Below are positions 7,061 through 7,127 of a DNA stretch of 7,127 nucleotides, piece by piece. The stretch lies in assembly GCA_017999195.1 (NCBI GenBank), contig JAGOBP010000212.1:1-7127 (forward strand), read 5' to 3'. The stretch comes from Thermoflexales bacterium. Lineage in GTDB: Bacteria > Chloroflexota > Anaerolineae > Fen-1058. Position 1 is the stretch's first letter; each line of letters starts with the position of its first letter. A program made the position numbers and the translations under genes. The notes beneath the pieces were generated by a model. It searched no databases, was not told the DNA's origin, and saw only the letters and a list, made by a program, of their open reading frames with translations.

Positions 7061-7127
7061 ATGGCAATCCCCGTCAAACTCACGGAAGACCAATTTCAGA
7101 CATTTGTCGAGCCGTATTTGAGTCGAG
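7061..7127 (+). CDS. N-terminal fragment of an unidentified protein, possibly a transposase (cut by window edge)
   Basis: 22 complete codons are open to the window end, giving MAIPVKLTEDQF followed by QTFVEPYLSR. A good Shine-Dalgarno site precedes the ATG, and the spacer after the SDR stop is 66 nt. The pattern 'K-L-T-x-x-Q-F ... P-Y-L-S-R' resembles the first residues of some insertion-sequence transposases of the IS4/IS5 superfamily, as I remember them. Twenty-two residues cannot prove this, and no terminal inverted repeat could be confirmed. The gene itself is likely; its identity is open. Confidence 0.55.
   Translation, partial: MAIPVKLTEDQFQTFVEPYLSR

Overview
The window looks like chromosomal DNA from a Chloroflexota (Anaerolineae-like) bacterium with G+C in the high fifties. 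The phylum is an inference. It rests on the proline/threonine/valine-rich linker followed by a C-terminal membrane anchor on the secreted pullulanase, on the general style of the proteins, and on short interspersed palindromes between genes. No rRNA or other phylogenetic marker is present apart from a RecF fragment.

Layout: (1) positions 1-341, minus strand, hold the N-terminal part of recF (recombination/repair ATPase), cut by the left edge. (2) Positions 342-435 are a 94-nt divergent promoter region. (3) Positions 436-3990, plus strand, encode a large secreted, membrane-anchored type I pullulanase with two N-terminal X25-like modules. (4) Positions 3991-4259 are non-coding. They hold a symmetric composite palindrome (4011-4112), a strong intrinsic terminator (4157-4188) and a candidate extended -10 promoter. 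(5) Positions 4260-5963, plus strand, encode a cytosolic M3-family zinc oligoendopeptidase. (6) Positions 5964-6025 hold a second palindromic repeat built from 9-nt TTCGTGNNN units. (7) Positions 6026-6994, plus strand, encode an HpnA/dihydroflavonol-reductase-like SDR. A short ATNAGGG heptamer repeat runs over its stop codon. (8) A new CDS with a good Shine-Dalgarno site starts at 7061 and runs off the right edge; it may be a transposase.

The genes do not form an obvious pathway. Pullulanase debranches extracellular alpha-glucans at the cell surface, the M3 peptidase recycles peptides in the cytosol, RecF serves DNA repair, and the SDR substrate is unknown. The terminator separates the pullulanase from the peptidase, so these are probably separate transcription units. 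The peptidase and SDR could be co-transcribed through the palindrome.

I see no undescribed multi-gene system here. The points most worth a second look are non-coding: the triple-palindrome element at 4011-4112, the 9-nt-periodic palindrome next to the SDR start, and a strong excess of CGATCG across the window.
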